A DNA stretch of 64,000 nt from Xanthoparmelia taractica (Eukaryota; Ascomycota; Lecanoromycetes; Lecanorales; Parmeliaceae). The notes beneath the pieces were generated by a model. The model saw only the letters and a list, made by a program, of their open reading frames with translations. It did no database searches and was not told the DNA's origin. This document shows, piece by piece, positions 34,427 to 46,539 of the stretch (position 1 is the first letter of the stretch; each line of letters opens with the position of its first letter). The stretch is from NCBI GenBank assembly GCA_033085395.1, contig JANQBS010000088.1:1-64000 (forward strand), written 5' to 3'. The position numbers and the translations under genes were made by a program.

Positions 34427-35918
34427 CTACGCAGCAAATGCGTAACCCCCAAGTACAGCATACAAATCCCAAGGACAAATCCACTCACCTCTTTCCAAGA
34501 TCTCTCTGACGAGACTCGCGTTCCGGATGCCCATCTCGTCGGACATGGACCGCAGCTGCTTGATGACCCATGGCTTGATTTGTGTAGTAGAGCTAGCATA
34601 TGATCCCGAGACATAAAGTGGGAAAAGCAGAGTGTAGCATCGTAATCGTTGTGTCGTGGAATAGAACCTGCTCCTCGGTGTAGTCTTTTCAATTCTTATA
34701 TATTGAGGCGCAGTGGCACATATTTCTTTGGCTGTGTCGTCGATACAACTATCCGCGGTGGACAAGTTGCGGTGAGAAGAGGCATTGTTGAGGGACTTCG
34801 TACCTCGTGGGGTATATTCTGCGCGGATCATGTCATTCAAAAGTATCCTCATGACACGAAGCACGTTCCAGCTCTGAGTAACAAAGTGGTCTGGATACGT
34901 GTCGTAACGTTGTTCGAATACTTCTTCCGAGGTTTCTTCTAGATATACCGCACTGTAGAGCCAGTTTGAAGGCATGTGCTCGGCAAGTAACACAAATTCA
35001 AGATCAAGTTCTTTCGCGAGAGTGATAATATCGGAGCTGCGAAGGCACCCATCCTGTACGGCACCCCTCAGGTTGGCGTACTTGACCACCAGCCCGGAGA
35101 TCCGCCATTTTGGGTCCTCCTTGTTCAGGAAAGGCTCAAGATCCGAGCGAAGCTTGACCAAAGCAGGCGGCACAGGACATTTTGCCGAAACACAGCTTAT
35201 GAGAAGATTCGTACTTAGGCGTGCCGACAGCCGAAGGCCGGTATAGTCTTGGAGTGGCGGTTCCTCACGCAGGTCGACCAGAGCCAGAGCGCCGTTGATG
35301 TGACCCATCCATGAACCGATTGATCGAGGGTTATTGTTAGTGATCTTTTCATAGAGGTCGAGTAGGAGCACTGCCAGCAGCGTCGAGTCGCTCGTTACGA
35401 ATCCCGGCGTCTGAAGTGCTTTGTTCAGTAACGGCAGAGCAGACAGATACTTCTCGCGAGAGACATGCGAAGCCTGCTGGCAATCGAACTGGAAAGAGAA
35501 GAAGGCCAAGCTGACGGCATCAACGCTCGCAATCAGGGGTCGATCTGCTGGAGACTGCTTGTAAAGAGATTCGAGGACATCGTATGTCTTTGAGAAGCCG
35601 GACACGTAATGGGCGAAGAAGGCATTCCTTGCCCTGTCATCAATGGTGACAGTCAAAGGGCGCGGAATTGGCCTGTGAGCGCGACTCAACGCTTTCTGTT
35701 TGGTTGTGTTGGTCTCATTTCGGACTCTTAGCTGCTCTGTATCGCGATAGCCGGAGCATACAAGGGTTGCTCTAATACATTGGCCACATGAGTCTCTTTG
35801 GAGATCACACTAGTGTCTCGTCAGGATTCGATATCTGATAAGGTAAATCGGAGCTTACACGAAGCTTTCTCTTGCGGCACTGCAGGCAAGCTTTGGAGGG
35901 CTTGCCCCGGTACACCAT
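34427..35918 (-). CDS. Zn2Cys6 fungal transcription factor
   Basis: Two exons, 35918-35859 and 35809-34427, give 480 residues. Exon 1 encodes KACLQCRKRKLR and exon 2 continues CDLQRDSCGQC then IRATLVCSGY. Together they form a complete CX2CX6CX6CX2CX6C zinc cluster, with the intron exactly before the third Cys. The remaining 440 residues are a helical fungal-specific regulatory domain of the Fungal_trans_2 type, including FFSFQFDCQQASHVSREKYL and GSWMGHINGALALVDLREE. It is nuclear and binds CGG/CCG-type sites. It lies about 9 kb to the right of the hydrolase and is intact among damaged neighbours, so it is a candidate pathway-specific regulator of the PKS cluster; this is inference from position. 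Confidence 0.9.
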
Positions 35919-36392
35919 CGTACCGCTACCTCACAAGGCAGGCAGGGAAATCTACTCGGAGGGTACACTTGGATAGAATGGAGCCGCTAGATGATTTGAT
36001 TGGCAAAAGGGGACGCAGAGGCTACGCCCGATTCCACTTCATTATTGATGTAGCTCTTCGCAGATCGGACTTTGTCTGCTCTGACCGGCCAGTCGCTAAA
36101 CCTCCCGTGGTTAGCTTGGATCTACTAGCCCGAAAGAGTAGGCGTTCCGGTCTCATCACGTGACCAAGGCGATCCATGTCTACACCATACCCGAAGCGGT
36201 ATGCAATATGTTGGAAATAACGACTTATTCTGACTTTAAAAGCGATAAGGCCGACCCAGGAACACGAAAACAAAATATAAAGATGGCTATCTTCCAGATT
36301 CTTCCTTCACAATTCATCGGGCATCAACCCTCTACCTTGCATTTCTCTCGAAATCCTTGAAACACTCAATGATAAGACAAGTCATCGTAACA
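35919..36392. promoter_or_regulatory. Shared upstream region of the Zn2Cys6 and SDR genes
   Basis: The two genes are divergent across about 470 bp. No clear TATA box or dimer site was identified. Confidence 0.4.
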
Positions 36393-37354
36393 ATGCCTTT
36401 CCAATACAAAAACATCCTCGTCATCGGTGCTACATCTGGCATCGGTGCTGCAATGGCCGACCGCCTTGTTCAAGAAGGCTCGAAAGTCATCGCAGTTGGT
36501 CGCAGGCAAGACAGACTCGATGATTTCGTCCGCAAACACGGGAATCATAAAGCTAGCGCCGTAAAGTTTGACATCACCAACCGGCAGAACATGGATAAAT
36601 TTGTCGAAGAGTGAGCTGTTCCCACCTTCGTCCTCCAGGATGCTGTGACACTAGAAACCTAACGACCATCTGCTCCAGCGTCACAAGCACACACCCTGAC
36701 CTGGACTGCGTATTCCTCAATGCCGGAGTTCAAAGCCCATTCAATCTTGCACAGCCAGCGAAATTCGACTTGTCCGCTTTTCACTCCGAGATCAATACCA
36801 ATTTCTCTAGCTGCGTGGATTTAACAATGAAATTCTTACTCTTCCTCATGAGCAAGGACACCGAGACGAGCCTACTGTAGTACGTTCAGCTGCTCCTCCT
36901 CACTAAATCGGAAATATTGACTGATAACGGTAGCACGGGTTCCAACCTCGCCATCGTCCCCGCAGCTAGCCTTCCCGGCTACTCCGCCTCCAAAGCTGCC
37001 TTGAATGCATTCGTCCTCTGTCTTCGTGACCAGCTCCGTGATACGTCTGTCAAGGTCATTGAAGTATCGCCTCCCCCTGTACAAAGTATGTCTACTTTCA
37101 TCACGAAACCAGATATTTGAGAATACCACTGACATACGCAAGCCGAACTACACGACTACATGGGCAATGACAGCGGCCGACAGCTCGGTATGCCAGTGCA
37201 GGCATTCGTGGACGAGGCATTCAAAGGCCTGGCCTCTGGAAGTGATCAAGTCGTCATCGGATCTATTGGTCCGGCGGAAACTTTCAACGAGATTATCGAT
37301 AAGAGGAGGAGCGCTTTTCAGAATCTGGCAAAGATGATGAGAGGGGAACACTAA
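36393..37354 (+). CDS. Short-chain dehydrogenase/reductase
   Basis: Four exons, 36393-36610, 36679-36876, 36934-37085 and 37143-37354, give 259 residues, the classical SDR length. The cofactor motif is VIGATSGIGAAMADRL (GxxxGxG), with AVGRRQDRL after the second strand (Arg suggests NADP(H)). FLNAGVQ is the NAG motif and GYSASKAAL holds the catalytic Tyr-x3-Lys. The conserved Ser before it is probably in TGSNLAIVPAA. An in-frame ATG at 36,369 would add eight residues; 36,393 is chosen because it directly precedes the first strand. Cytosolic oxidoreductase of unknown substrate. It is divergent from the regulator, which suggests a shared pathway. A decayed paralogue lies at 6,613-7,335, on the other side of the PKS cluster. 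Confidence 0.88.
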
Positions 37355-38672
37355 ATCTGGAGTTACTATGGTGGCGGAGAGCGCGTGCTTCAATTCTCTC
37401 CAAGCTGGATTGTGACTGAAACCTGTGCCTATACTCGTCCAATTGCCTTTCTCCAAAGATCTCACAATCACAAAAATGCTTTCTTCAAACCTTACCTACA
37501 GTAAACCAAGCCTTTGCGCCGCATCATATCACATAGGCAGAAATTCGTCATAGGAAAATTAGGTATCTTTCTTCACAGCCTTAGCATTTAGCGCTAAGCC
37601 TATTCGAAGTTTTTGACCCACGCCAGCTTTGAAATCCGCGGATTGCATGGGCAGCATGGTGCACCACGAGGATTATGCGCTAATCCCATGACTGCATGAC
37701 GGCTATGCGCTAATCCTATCCGAGGTTTTCAAATCACGCCAGCTTTGAAAGCTGCGTGCTGTCGGGGCGTAAAACTGCAGGTTATTTTTGTGGAACGGTG
37801 TTCGGACGGTTGTTGGATGGGTGGTGGATGGATATCGGATAGATATCGGATGGTATTCGGATTGCACTTAGATACGGTTTTCTGCCTCAAAGTAGATGGA
37901 TGTCCCCTCAACATGTCAACAATCCAAGATTATGCTCTCATGACCACATCTACTCTACCAGCCCATCTTCGAGCAGGAGCCAAAATCCAGATAGCTGGAC
38001 GATAAGCCGCGTTTTGGGTCGCGGAATGAGGTGGTAGTATCAGCACGTGCCTATAAGAGTTAAGACGATGGAGCGGAAGTCGTGCGTAGGAATAGAGTGC
38101 TACCACGGTGGATTATGGCAACTTCTTATGAGGTGATAGGAAGGGTTTGATTCGATGCCTACGATAAATAGTATGCAAGAAGAGGATGATGAGGGTTCGT
38201 CAAAATATTGTTGTCTCTACTGATTACTGAACGAGGTTGTGGCAAATGGATATCTCTCTGTGCACGACGTTTGCAAGATTGACTTGATATCGATCAGCTG
38301 TGGCTGTACTACACGGGATATCTGGGCAGATAAGATGAGGAATGCTAGAAGGAGTGGAAGTGTAGGAATGTGGTGCGTAATTCCAGGTAAATGATGTCAA
38401 GGCGAAGGTATCGAGTTTGCAAGGTGAGACTGGGAGATCTCTTATGGCCTGGGAGGGACGAGAGAAGATTCAGCACACTTCAGGCCATGTATAATGCCCG
38501 TAATCCGCTGACAGACGATATGATAGGTGGTCCAATGTACATGATGCAAAAAGATTTCCCGGACCGAAACGTTCAAAAAATAAACCAAGCATCTTCCTCT
38601 TTATAACGCCTTTACCTGTTTACCATCATAAAACATATCTGGCGGAATACCGAAATTGATCGTGCGGACTGA
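37355..38672. other. Intergenic with a 118-bp-spaced direct repeat
   Basis: No gene is recognised. ACGCCAGCTTTGAAA occurs at about 37,620 and 37,738 within longer similar stretches (about 37,599-37,645 and 37,717-37,763), and ATGCGCTAATCC occurs at about 37,675 and 37,704. A GGAT-rich simple sequence spans about 37,810-37,860. Confidence 0.55.
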
Positions 38673-39350
38673 TCAACGATCCCTTCGACTATCAGAATAC
38701 TTCTCGGCAACGGCTCTCTTCTCCTCCTGCTTCCTACACGAAAAAATTTGTCAGTAATCACACGTGAAACCCGCATATCGCCCTTCTCTCCTCTCATTCC
38801 CCTCTCTTTCTCTACTTCTACCTCTTCTCTACACACGACAGAGCAGAAAGACTTACTTATCATACCCCCTCTCCAACGCATTCCCCGCCAAGCCGCCAAG
38901 CACCAACCCCGCAATCGTCGCCCCAATACTCCCCTTCCCATTCCTCTGCGCCGTCTCCTGCGCAATGACCGCCCCCGCCACAGCGCCAATCATGCCAGCG
39001 CCCACACCACGGTCCGACGTCGAGAAATGCTCCTTCGCCTTGTCGATACGATTCGACGACTTTGAGCGGGAAGCGTCCTTGCGGTGCTTCTTGGAGGAGC
39101 GATGGGCCGGGCGCTCCTCTTCAGACAAGGAGTCTGAGCCGCTGCTGGACTCGTAGCGGCTCGCTCGACGGTGGTCGCGGCGGGTGCGGGGGTCTTGGTC
39201 GTATCGTCGGGCGACGCCGACGTTGGTGCTGGAGTTGCTCATGTCCGGCGAGGGCGCGTAGGTGTTGTAGGGGTGATCGGTATCGTACCTTGGCCCAGCG
39301 GTTCCAGGGTTATAGCCATTGGGCCCTTGGCCATAGTAGGGGTTAGACAT
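38673..39350 (-). CDS. Glycine-zipper membrane-associated protein
   Basis: Two exons, 39350-38857 and 38733-38673, give 184 residues. The first 100 are Tyr/Asn/Pro/Gly-rich then Arg/Ser/Lys-rich, with SSSGSDSLSEEER, and look disordered. Residues about 112-160 form a glycine zipper, GVGAGMIGAVAGAVIAQE followed by IGATIAGLVLGGLAGNALE, as in glycine-zipper 2TM proteins. A short charged tail (KQEEKRAVAEKY) is recovered from the second exon. Such small proteins are common in Pezizomycotina without known function; association with membranes is expected from the zipper. Confidence 0.8.
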
Positions 39351-40873
39351 GCGAAGAGCGACTGTTCAGCTGAGATGGGTGGCAGCCTTGCTGGGCTTAT
39401 TCTTATATATTTCTGCTCGGGATGACGTCGCAAACCTCAACGAAAGCAAATGTTGTAGATCGAGTGGATTGGGACAGGGTGCGAGATATAGGATCTACTT
39501 CAATACTGCTCTCCAAAGGTCCTCACAATGGAGTTGAGATAAGAAGACAAACCGGTTCTGGCGGCAGGACTACATGACTCGCAGACCAGAGGGCTGTGCA
39601 AAGCTGATCCACCGATTGGTTGCTGACATTACGTAATCATATCTAGGGCTCACCAGGCTGACGAAGCTTCCCAGTCATCTCTTGGCCACCGCACCTGCCG
39701 TTTGCCGTATTGAATTTTCTTGTATATGACTCACGAGCATGAAATCCAAGCCTTCCAAGGGATCAAGTACCTCTGATTAGGTGACGATTCGTAATGCCGA
39801 ACACCCGGCGTACGAACTCAACAGAGCAGGACAAGATGCGCCAAGGCGCACTGACAGTAAGCCTCCAAGACGGGTCCAATAAAAGTATAAAACATACGGT
39901 TGGTTTCCTTATCGCTGCTTCAGTCATCATGTCGCTTTCTACGAGGATCTTTGGCCATGTATTACGAGCAAGGCTACGGAGACGCTCCATCGTTGGAAGA
40001 AGCAACAAGGCTTCTCTTTCGAGACACGAGGCCTCGAGATAGCTTCTGAGGTTTTATGACCTCCTCCAGCTTACTAGTGTGCCATGCAGTTCGATCAGTG
40101 CAGTGGATGGCCAGACATTCTGGATTGTACTCGATACCGGACTTACCATGTGAACTGCTGAGTGTTCCAGGAACGGACAACGGTTCACCTCGATACCAAC
40201 GTTGGTCTAGAGCTGCTCATTCTCCCCAAAAGCAAGAAACGTTCTTGTACACCAAGTAAGCAATTTGCTAACTACGCGGAGACAGCGGCTGCCACCGCAA
40301 GAATCAGTAGCTGCGAATTCCGCAAGCGACATGCTTCGCGTAGTATTTGCAGTCGAAGTCAAATTTCCGAAACTGCTACATCTCAGTATCATCTCATAGA
40401 GATACAGAACACTTGAGGTATAGGCGATGATTCGAAACGCTGTGCTTTGTCGTCTTACACGGGGACATATGACGCTAGCACGAATCGGGGTATCAATAAC
40501 GACCTGGATCAAATCTTCTCAACAAAGCCTCCAAAGTCGACTGATGCACGTGCGACTGGGCTTTCTGTTCTATATTTGCCTTCCTTTCGAATGTTTAAGA
40601 TTCATTTATGCTGGTCGTAATCTTTTGTTACCTTTGAGGTCTAATTTCGTCCCCAAGTAAGTACTTTGTCCGGCTAAACAACGAAGCAGCCTATTTTGGT
40701 CCATCATTTTGCGCTCTGTGGTAGTTTAAGCATTTGTAATAAAAAACTTTCAGCAAGGTGGAATGGGGCTCACAACCAAGAATCAGTGATATTTCGGGAT
40801 GTTGTCATTCGTGTTTAGATCTGTACTTTTACTTCATTAATTTTTCGCTTTTACGCTGTCAATCCACACCAAG
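39351..40873. other. Intergenic, weak aspartic-protease-like remnant
   Basis: No intact gene is seen. A short plus-strand stretch at 40,100-40,153 reads AVDGQTFWIVLDTGLTM then stop, which resembles the first active-site loop of pepsin-like proteases, but nothing convincing continues it. The rest is featureless. Confidence 0.3.
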
Positions 40874-43800
40874 ATGCGTAGGTTTTCAAGTGTTACCTTT
40901 GCTCTGGCAGCATATTGGCTCTTCGTAGTCGCAGTCGTCCCTGGCGGCACGACTGCGGCAAGTAGTGACCGCATCGCGGTTAAAGCCGGCGATACCTTCT
41001 GGATCATTGCTAACAGATATGGGACAACTCCTGCCGCAATGGAAGCCGTTAATCCTGGAATCACCCCTGGTGATCTCCAAATAGGCCAAGTCATCAATCT
41101 ACCCAGCAACGCGACCGCTGTCGCACAAGTTTCTGTTACAACCAGCACGCCGCTTCAAAATCCTCTCACCACCTCTAGGGTTGAGATTATTTCCCCGTCA
41201 GCTGATGAGGAAACAAATGGGGCCGTACCATCCTCTGGATCTAATATACTGTCAAATTCAGATTCCCCGCTACAACCTCCAGCATCCACGAATTCAGCAG
41301 CTTTAAATTCAGAAATTTCAACATCTGAACACGGTGCGGCTTCAATCAGTACCACATCGCCGACGGTTCATACGGATTCAGATGAATCTGGAGCAACAAT
41401 TGCGGCCTCAGCTTCAGTCGCACAGGTTTCGTCTGCCTCTGACACTGACTTATCGAACCAAGCGCCGAGCCTCATATCCTCTACTCCTGTGGTCCTATCT
41501 AGTCAACAGCCTACTATCCTCTTCACTCCTGTTGTGCAAGCTTCTTCCGTTGCTTCTCTCTCCGCTTCTGGTTCTTCGAACGAGCCCACTACGACGGCTC
41601 TCGGTTCCTCAGAGTCGCAAAGAGTCCCTGAACTTGCGTCAGCTGCAGTTTCAGCAACTCAACTACGGGCATCAAATCAGATGCTAACAACAACTGGAAC
41701 ATTTGTACAAAATGGGACACCGACTTCAAACCTGAACTCACTGCAAGCTTCAGTAACCAAAATATCATCATTAGTTGAGACATCAATGGCGGACAGGACG
41801 CCTGTTAACGGAACGCCAGCTTCGGAAGTTGAGTCTTCTCAAGCTTCAGGATCAATGTCCCAACCACCATCCTCTCACGAGGTTCCTTCATCAAACGAGA
41901 CATCCGCATCAGATGGGAGCCTGGCATCTAATGGAACACCGGCTTCAACCGCTAACTCCATGCAAGGCTTGGCCCTAGTATCTCAGGTACCATCGACCTC
42001 TCCATCCAATGAGATCGCTTCATCAGATGCAACTTCAAGATCCACACCAACTTCAGTCCTAAAGTCTTCTCAAGCTTCAGCTTCGGGATCTGAAGTCCTA
42101 TCCTCTACCGAAGCCCTCTCCTCAAATGAGATGCCAGCCCCGACTGGGACATCATTCCCAGACCGCTCACAAGCATCGAACGTTGCACTGGCAGTAATTA
42201 CAACAGAGACATCAAACAATCCACCGACATCGGATAGCGTGCAACAATCAGCTAACGCAAAGGTTTCAAATGTAGTACCAGCGTCAAAAAAAATACCATC
42301 ATCAAACGGCCCAACAGCATCGAATGGCGCACCTACATCAAATAATGCAAAAGCCACATCGGCTTCAAACGCACCAACACCGTCATTGGAAACATCGTTA
42401 TCAGGTGGGACACCAGCTCTGACTGGATCGTCATCTCCAAGCGAAAGTCCCGCGTCGAGTCAAGCACGAGCGTTGAGCGAAACCTCAACATCGGGAGAAG
42501 CATCGACGGTAAGTGAGAGCCACATACCTAGCAATTCTTTTCAAGAGACTTCTGAGTCGGCGACAGCGACAAAAATGAACTTTCCACTAGGCAGCAGCCT
42601 TTCTCCGTCCACTTCAACATCTCAGGAACATAGCTCAATGCCTAGCAGTCATGACCCATCTGTGGCATCGTCAGTCTCTAAATCAGTGGCATCAACAGCA
42701 GCTATACAAACATCACCAAAGGCTACTTCATCCTTACAGACGCCTACTAATAAGGACAGTATAACTCCAGAGCCTACATCTCCAGCATCACCAACCCAGC
42801 AAGCACCGCCTTCAACGGTTATTTCCAGCGTTAGTCCGACGTCGTCTCAGGACCTAGCATACCTTGGATTACTTGGGATTCCTCTCGCGGTTGGGATTCC
42901 TTCTGCTCTGAAGAAGATGGTCGAATATTGGAAAGCCTCAAAATTCAATCTTCCAAAAGTCAAGCTTCCGAATATTAAGCTCCCCAATATCAAACTTCCA
43001 AATCTCAAGAGTACTCCGGAAGCGGAGGCTCCAAAAAGTTCAAGGCTTCAGATATCAAGACCCCACATAGAGTGGACCCTACGGATGAGACCCCTTCAGA
43101 GGACGGAGCTCCAGGAGATTCCGAGGTCCCTGCAGAGGATACGCCTCCAGAAAGCACGTCTCCAGAGAACACGCCTTCAGAGAGCACGTCTCCAGAGAAC
43201 ACGCCTCCAGAGAACACGCCTCAAAACGGCGAGACTCCCGAAACCCCGCCGCGGCCTGTCTCACAAATGGATGGTGAACCCTTCACTGATGACGGCCCCC
43301 CATCTCCCATGGAAGAAGGCCCTCCCCAAAGATTTCCTCGTCCTCAAGCACCCAAAGGTCTGAAGCCCTTGAATGACATTAGTGGAGGGAAAGCTCATTT
43401 TGAAACTGGAATGGAAGATCCAAATTTCTTCAAGCGGGACCCACCAAACGGCAATACAGGTACAACAGGAGAAGGTACGGCAAACACAGCAGGAGGGTCA
43501 GATCCTGTCTCGCCAGTGGGAGAACCTGCTTCTTTTTTCGAACACGATTCCGCATCCGTAGCGGGCGACGCTGCTGCTGCAGGAGCTTCTGGAAGTAATG
43601 CTCTTACCGGTACAGCTAGCAATATCGCGTCGAGTGTCTCCGGTACAATTGGAAATGCATTCAATAAGCTGTTTGGGAGTAGTGGAGGCGGTGGGGGCAG
43701 TGGAGGCAGTTCAGGCGCAGGATCCTGTAACGCAAGGTCTTTGGATAAACGAGGGTGCAGTAGCAGCGGTAGAGAGAGCAACAATGATGGTACCAGCAAC

Positions 43801-45327
43801 AGCAATAAGAACATTGATGGGGCAGCAGCTGGAGCTGGAGCAGCTGTAGGCGCAGGCGCTGCCAATGCTGGCTCTGCAGGCGACCCGGAAACAACACCGG
43901 GTGACACGACAGCCATGTCCAGCTTGGATAAATCTGTAACACCCTCCATGACCGACTCTCAAAGCAGGACATCCAACAAATTATCCACTCCAACGGCTAG
44001 TTCTACAATAGAGCCTAAAACCTCATCAATGCCATCTCAACGTCAGGAGCCTACCAGTAGTTCTGCAGGAAGATCAAAGACATACTCTGTAATGTCTAAC
44101 GATCTCACACTCTCCAGAGGTCCTACTACAGCGATGTCTTCGCCAAAACTCTCCGTCACATCTTCGGAAAAAACATCTAAAGATACGACATCCGCTCCGA
44201 GTGTTACTTCTGCAGGGACGACATCTAGGTTACTACGTTCTTCAATTTCCATCCCGTCAGTATCTAAAGCTACAACTTCTTCAGAGAGTATAACTTCTGC
44301 AAGGACCACTTCTCGGGGTGAAAGTTCGACGAAATCTTTTCTGTCCACCACTAAAACAATAGCCTCTTCAGGCTCTACAGTCTCTCCAACACTGACTTCT
44401 AGGCTTCCCAGTTCTTTTAGTTCATCTAAAGATTCTGTAACATCAAAAGCTTCCTCTGCAACAGAAGCAACGACTTCCATAACATCGATCGCCTCTTCAA
44501 TGACATCATCTCCAGCTTCTAGCAGAGCTACGACCTCTTCAACGTCTAGAGCCTCAACAACAACGACTTCTAAACCTACAGCCTCAACATTAATTACGTC
44601 TACAAAGAGAACATCGGAAACCTTTTCTGCAACAACATCTAAGCTCACAGTTTCCACATCCACAGCCAGCTTTTCAGCAACAACATCTAGATCATCCTCT
44701 ATAACGAGTTCAAGAGCTACGACGCTCACCACAATGGCATCTAAGGTCTCAACAACTTCTATAGCGACAACCTCAGCAGTCTCTACAACAAGCTCTAAAA
44801 CTACAACCTCTCCAGCAGCAACTTACACCACATCTTCTAAAACATCTTCTCAGGCCACGACACTCTCAACGTCAACCACCAAACGTTCTACAACAACGTC
44901 CAAAGCTACAACCTCCGTAGCTTCGACTACCAGGGCGCTCTCTACGACAAGTTCTCAAACCACAACCTCCAAAGCGTCTACCACCATGTTATCCTCTACA
45001 ACAAGTTCCAAAGCCACCACGTCCAAAGAGTCCAACACCGTAGCATCCTCTACGACGTCTTCCAAACGTACAACATCTGCAACATCAACAAAAAGTACAC
45101 CACCACCGACGCCAACATCTTCACCAAAGCCAAGGTCAACAGTAACATCTGTAGTGTGGGTTACAACAAGTACACCGCCACCACCACCACCAACGACGAC
45201 ACCTTCACCAAAGCCAAGATCGACAGTGACATCAATAGAGTTGGTTTCTGCGTCTGTCCCGACGGCCCCAGCGCCACCGAAAGCCAGCGAGCAAAACTTG
45301 CGTGTAGGCCAGGCCATCGGTGGGTGA
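40874..45327 (+). CDS. Secreted LysM-domain protein with very long Ser/Thr-rich region, split over two frames
   Basis: Starts at ATG 40,874 with a signal peptide (about residues 1-29), then one LysM domain at about 33-77 (VKAGDTFWIIANRYGTTP through LQIGQVINLP), which binds chitin or related glycans. About 550 residues of Ser/Thr/Ala/Pro-rich sequence follow, then a hydrophobic segment (LAYLGLLGIPLAVGIPSAL) and a KLPNIKLPN repeat. This frame ends at 43,363. From about 42,980 a second frame is open to 45,327, starting with Pro/Glu repeats (SPENTPS, PPENTP), then Gly/Ala-rich blocks, four or more Cys, and another long Ser/Thr-rich tail ending in two copies of a PSPKPRSTVTS-like motif. The frames must be joined by a short intron near 42,955-43,010 or by a frameshift. 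It is probably an O-glycosylated wall or surface protein. Confidence 0.75.
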
Positions 45328-46050
45328 GCAAATCTTTTAACCTTTCTTTTCTTAAGACAGAAATTTGGAAACTTTGTAGCTCTTTTGCTTTTAATCCATG
45401 GCTGGCTTCATGATGCACTTTTCTTGAGAAAATCTTGATATTAGTACTTTGATATTGGTTTATTATATTTCAAAGTAAATGTATTATTCTCAATTTGATT
45501 ATTTTAACATAACAAGATCGCGTTTTCTGAAATGCATAAGGTGTGCAGTGAATATCACTTGAGAAATCTAGCAAGATTTACACGGTAGAGACCAGACTTC
45601 GTTTCCACCAATTTTTTCACAAGACGGAAAGTGTCTTGGGGGCTACTCGTACTCCTTTACATATAGTCTCACGTACATTAATCGAATCTAACTGACGACT
45701 TATATCAAGAAATTTTGCTTTCGGTTTATCCTCCTGCCTTGTACTACTCTACTCTATCCTTTCAACTTACCTCATATCGTCATCAGCGCCAACTGGGTAA
45801 GCGGAAGAACCAGCTTTCATAACAGAGAATAATAAGAACGTCTCGCTTACGGAATGAAATCACATGGCGAATACTGAGAAATACAATACTATCCAATGAA
45901 CCTGACATAGCATAGCAAACAGCTTGCAGGCTCGGAGACAAACAAAAAACAACGATGCTCGACTAACATGATACAAGCACGAAGCAACTAAACTAGACGG
46001 AAAAAAAAAACTAAGAGCAACCAACCCAACCAACCCCCCACCCCACCCCC
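45328..46050. other. Intergenic, no gene recognised
   Basis: AT-rich first half. A poly-A and poly-C stretch at about 46,000-46,050 adjoins the next gene's 3' end. Confidence 0.5.
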
Positions 46051-46539
46051 TCAATCCTTCGTAAGATTATAACACGTCGCCCCCCCGACAACAGGCCAAC
46101 AAATCCCCGCCCCCGCCCCATCACTACTCGTCAGATTCCCCACCGCCTCCCCACACGCATCCCTCGTCGTATTATCCGACGAATAAAACGTCAGCACCTC
46201 GTTGCTTGTCAGGTTCCGCGTCAGAACGAAGCCCCAGAAGGGGTATTGGGGCATCGTGACGTTGTAGGTGAGCGGGAGCACGTTTGTGAGGGTTTCATCA
46301 TCAGAGGAGGAGTCGCCGCAGTCGGGGTCGGCGTACATGAAGAGGGTTAGGGGGGGGGATGCGGTGCCGCCGGGGAGGGCCAGGGAGGAGAGGGATGTGG
46401 CGGATGCGGAGGCGGCGGCGGCGGCGGAGGAGGAGGGGGTGTTGGTGGAGGGGGAGGGGGAGGTGGTGGTATTGGTGGCGGATGTTGTGAGGGTGAGGGA
46501 GAGGAGGGTAGCGAGGGCGGTTAGGTACTTGGGGGCCAT
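46051..46539 (-). CDS. Small secreted protein, Ser/Thr/Ala-rich, four cysteines
   Basis: 162 residues from ATG 46,539. The N-terminus is a clear signal peptide (YLTALATLLSLTLTTSA), then a low-complexity Thr/Ser/Pro/Ala stretch. The compact C-terminal half has four Cys (DPDCGD, RDACGEA, GAGICW, GATCYN) and several N-glycosylation sequons such as NVT, NLT and NTT. No known domain is recognised. The frame extends further upstream with a different composition, but the signal peptide decides the start. A small cysteine-bearing secreted protein could be a wall protein or an effector-like protein; nothing in the sequence says which. Codon use is strongly GC-biased at third positions. Confidence 0.7.
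   Translation of the reverse strand: MAPKYLTALATLLSLTLTTSATNTTTSPSPSTNTPSSSAAAAASASATSLSSLALPGGTASPPLTLFMYADPDCGDSSSDDETLTNVLPLTYNVTMPQYPFWGFVLTRNLTSNEVLTFYSSDNTTRDACGEAVGNLTSSDGAGAGICWPVVGGATCYNLTKD

Noticed and set aside
34294..34692. Minus-strand frame overlapping the Zn2Cys6 gene's 3' end
   Set aside because: It overlaps the well-supported regulator in another frame and shows no domain; it is a shadow frame.
44043..44732. Long minus-strand Val/Glu/Asp-rich frame opposite the LysM protein's tail
   Set aside because: It is the mirror of a Ser/Thr-codon repeat on the plus strand and has no independent features.
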